NCBI RefSeq assembly: GCF_037975245.1
Contig: NC_092565.1
Location: forward strand, 18,269,999 to 18,333,998
Direction of reading: 5' to 3'
Origin: Apostichopus japonicus
Taxonomy: Eukaryota > Echinodermata > Holothuroidea > Aspidochirotida > Stichopodidae
DNA: 64,000 nt
A program made the translations under genes and the position numbers. Within the stretch, counting starts at the first letter, position 1, and the number at the start of each line of letters is the position of its first letter. This document shows positions 62,750-64,000 of this stretch, in pieces. Below the pieces are notes generated by a model, which saw only the letters and a program-made list of their open reading frames with translations, ran no database searches and was not told the DNA's origin.

Positions 62750-64000
62750 AATAGACAGTTGGTTACAGGCACTGTGCCATGAGCGTCTTTGGACTGATGC
62801 TGGCGCAATACCAAGTGTACACATTATTATTATAGTTGACACACCTTTAAATATTACTACTAGCAACAATACTTACAGGCTACCTAATCTTTTGCAGTCA
62901 AGCAGAGTTACATATTTCATGAGTTTGAATCCATATCATGTTTTTTTTTAAAGCTTTTAACATCTTTCCCCAGTTTTGCACATTTTTTGGGCATTTCGAA
63001 ATCTTACTCCCTAAAAATGACCAAAATTACCTCAATATTATACCACTTCTCTCTGGGACCTCACCTGTCTGAGCTTAGAGGCTCAGAGAAGAGCAAACAA
63101 CATCCAACGTCAATGGTTGTTTACTTAGGCCTACACTACAGTTAGCTTATCGACGAATGTGTCAATTTAGGGGTATGAAAGAACTTGACATAGCATTTAC
63201 ATTTTGTGGTCAAGTTCTGCTCAGTTGTAAGTTGCATAGGCACAGAACAATAAATATTTTGAGATCATTACATTTCTGAGGTACTACACATATATGAAAA
63301 ATGCATACAGTTGAGTGATTTGGATATTTGTTGATAGACATCGTTAATAAAATCATTAAGTGCTTCAATTATGAGCCCACCATGCTACTAGGTTGAAGCT
63401 CTGTGATAATAACTAGCATGACAGCCCAACTAGGCTAGGCCTACAGTAAGTTAGGCACAGCCCGACTAACTTACGCATAGCCTAGGCGTATGGCTAAGTT
63501 CTTGTCCCATCAAGTAAGCAAGCTTGGCTAGGCTAGCCTACAGCTTATCTAAACTTTGGCAGATTTTCTACAAAGTCAACCCATACACTAACTCGAATGT
63601 TACTATTAGGACAGAGTAGTAAATTCAGTTCTGTGATTGAAGTGTGTGGCAAGAACTGACAACATGTTCTTGGTTACTTCTTGATCCTCACTCGTGTAAA
63701 TTGATTTCATATAGAGCATTCTGTCAGTTTGTAAACATAAAAATATAAATCTGAGTCTTAGTGCCCAGGACAGACAAATGTTTTGCTGGTTTTGTTCATT
63801 CATGAGCAAATATTCCAAGGATATTCAAGATGAAATTAATTTTGACTGATGATCGATAATGTAAGCTGAATGAATACAAAACATGGTCTGTATCTTTGGT
63901 TGATCTTTATGGAGTTCAAATATGTGACATGTGAATTAGTTTCATGGAAGGCAAATGTATGTAGTTTCCCTTCAAGGACAACCTTAAATGTGTGCAAAGT
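62750..64000. other. Intergenic, no gene seen
   Basis: AT-rich, with a dense cluster of AGGCCTA, CTAGGCTAG and GCCTA words at about 63,415-63,545. No gene or RNA recognised. Confidence 0.5.

Overview
This window looks like nuclear DNA from an AT-rich animal genome, most likely an invertebrate deuterostome. A holothurian or other echinoderm would fit, but I cannot prove it from sequence alone. Supporting signs are an intronless biogenic-amine GPCR whose closest recognisable relatives are D1-type dopamine receptors, several tRNA-derived SINEs, hAT-like MITEs, a Ty3-type LTR element with a SCAN-like gag, long (TA)n tracts, and many long poly-C and poly-G runs in otherwise AT-rich DNA. Nothing looks bacterial or organellar.

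Layout. Bases 1-31,500 hold no host gene that I can support. They carry a degraded tRNA-like repeat beside a GGAC/GAAC tetranucleotide array, (TA)n microsatellites, a 27-bp minisatellite, a tandem duplication of about 280 bp (11.3-11.8 kb) and a possible MITE at 16.45 kb. Three diverged tandem repeats (31,591-32,082) end just upstream of the one confident host gene, a single-exon D1-like dopamine receptor of 364 aa (32,316-33,410, + strand). The next 6 kb is AT-rich intergenic DNA. At 39,935-40,977 lies a nested pair of hAT-like non-autonomous elements. A second partial copy of the outer element (51,797-52,110) preserves the empty site of the inner one. The 41-59 kb part holds more MITE ends, SINEs, one minisatellite (52,970-53,290), a hammerhead-like motif (53,871-53,930, minus strand) and microsatellites.

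At 59,595-62,408 is a compact LTR retrotransposon with apparently identical 367-bp LTRs and a 4-bp target duplication. It encodes a gag with a CCHC knuckle and the start of an aspartic protease, then jumps directly to an integrase core and C-terminal domain. Reverse transcriptase and RNase H are missing, so it must have moved using enzymes supplied by another element, or been deleted after a recent insertion.

The receptor is the only host gene whose function can be inferred: a plasma-membrane amine receptor, probably Gs/cAMP coupled. The rest is best read as intergenic or intronic sequence shaped by mobile elements and tandem repeats. I found no convincing undescribed gene system. The most distinctive items are the internally deleted LTR element, the nested hAT-like pair with its empty-site control, the repeat cassette upstream of the receptor, and the hammerhead-like motif.
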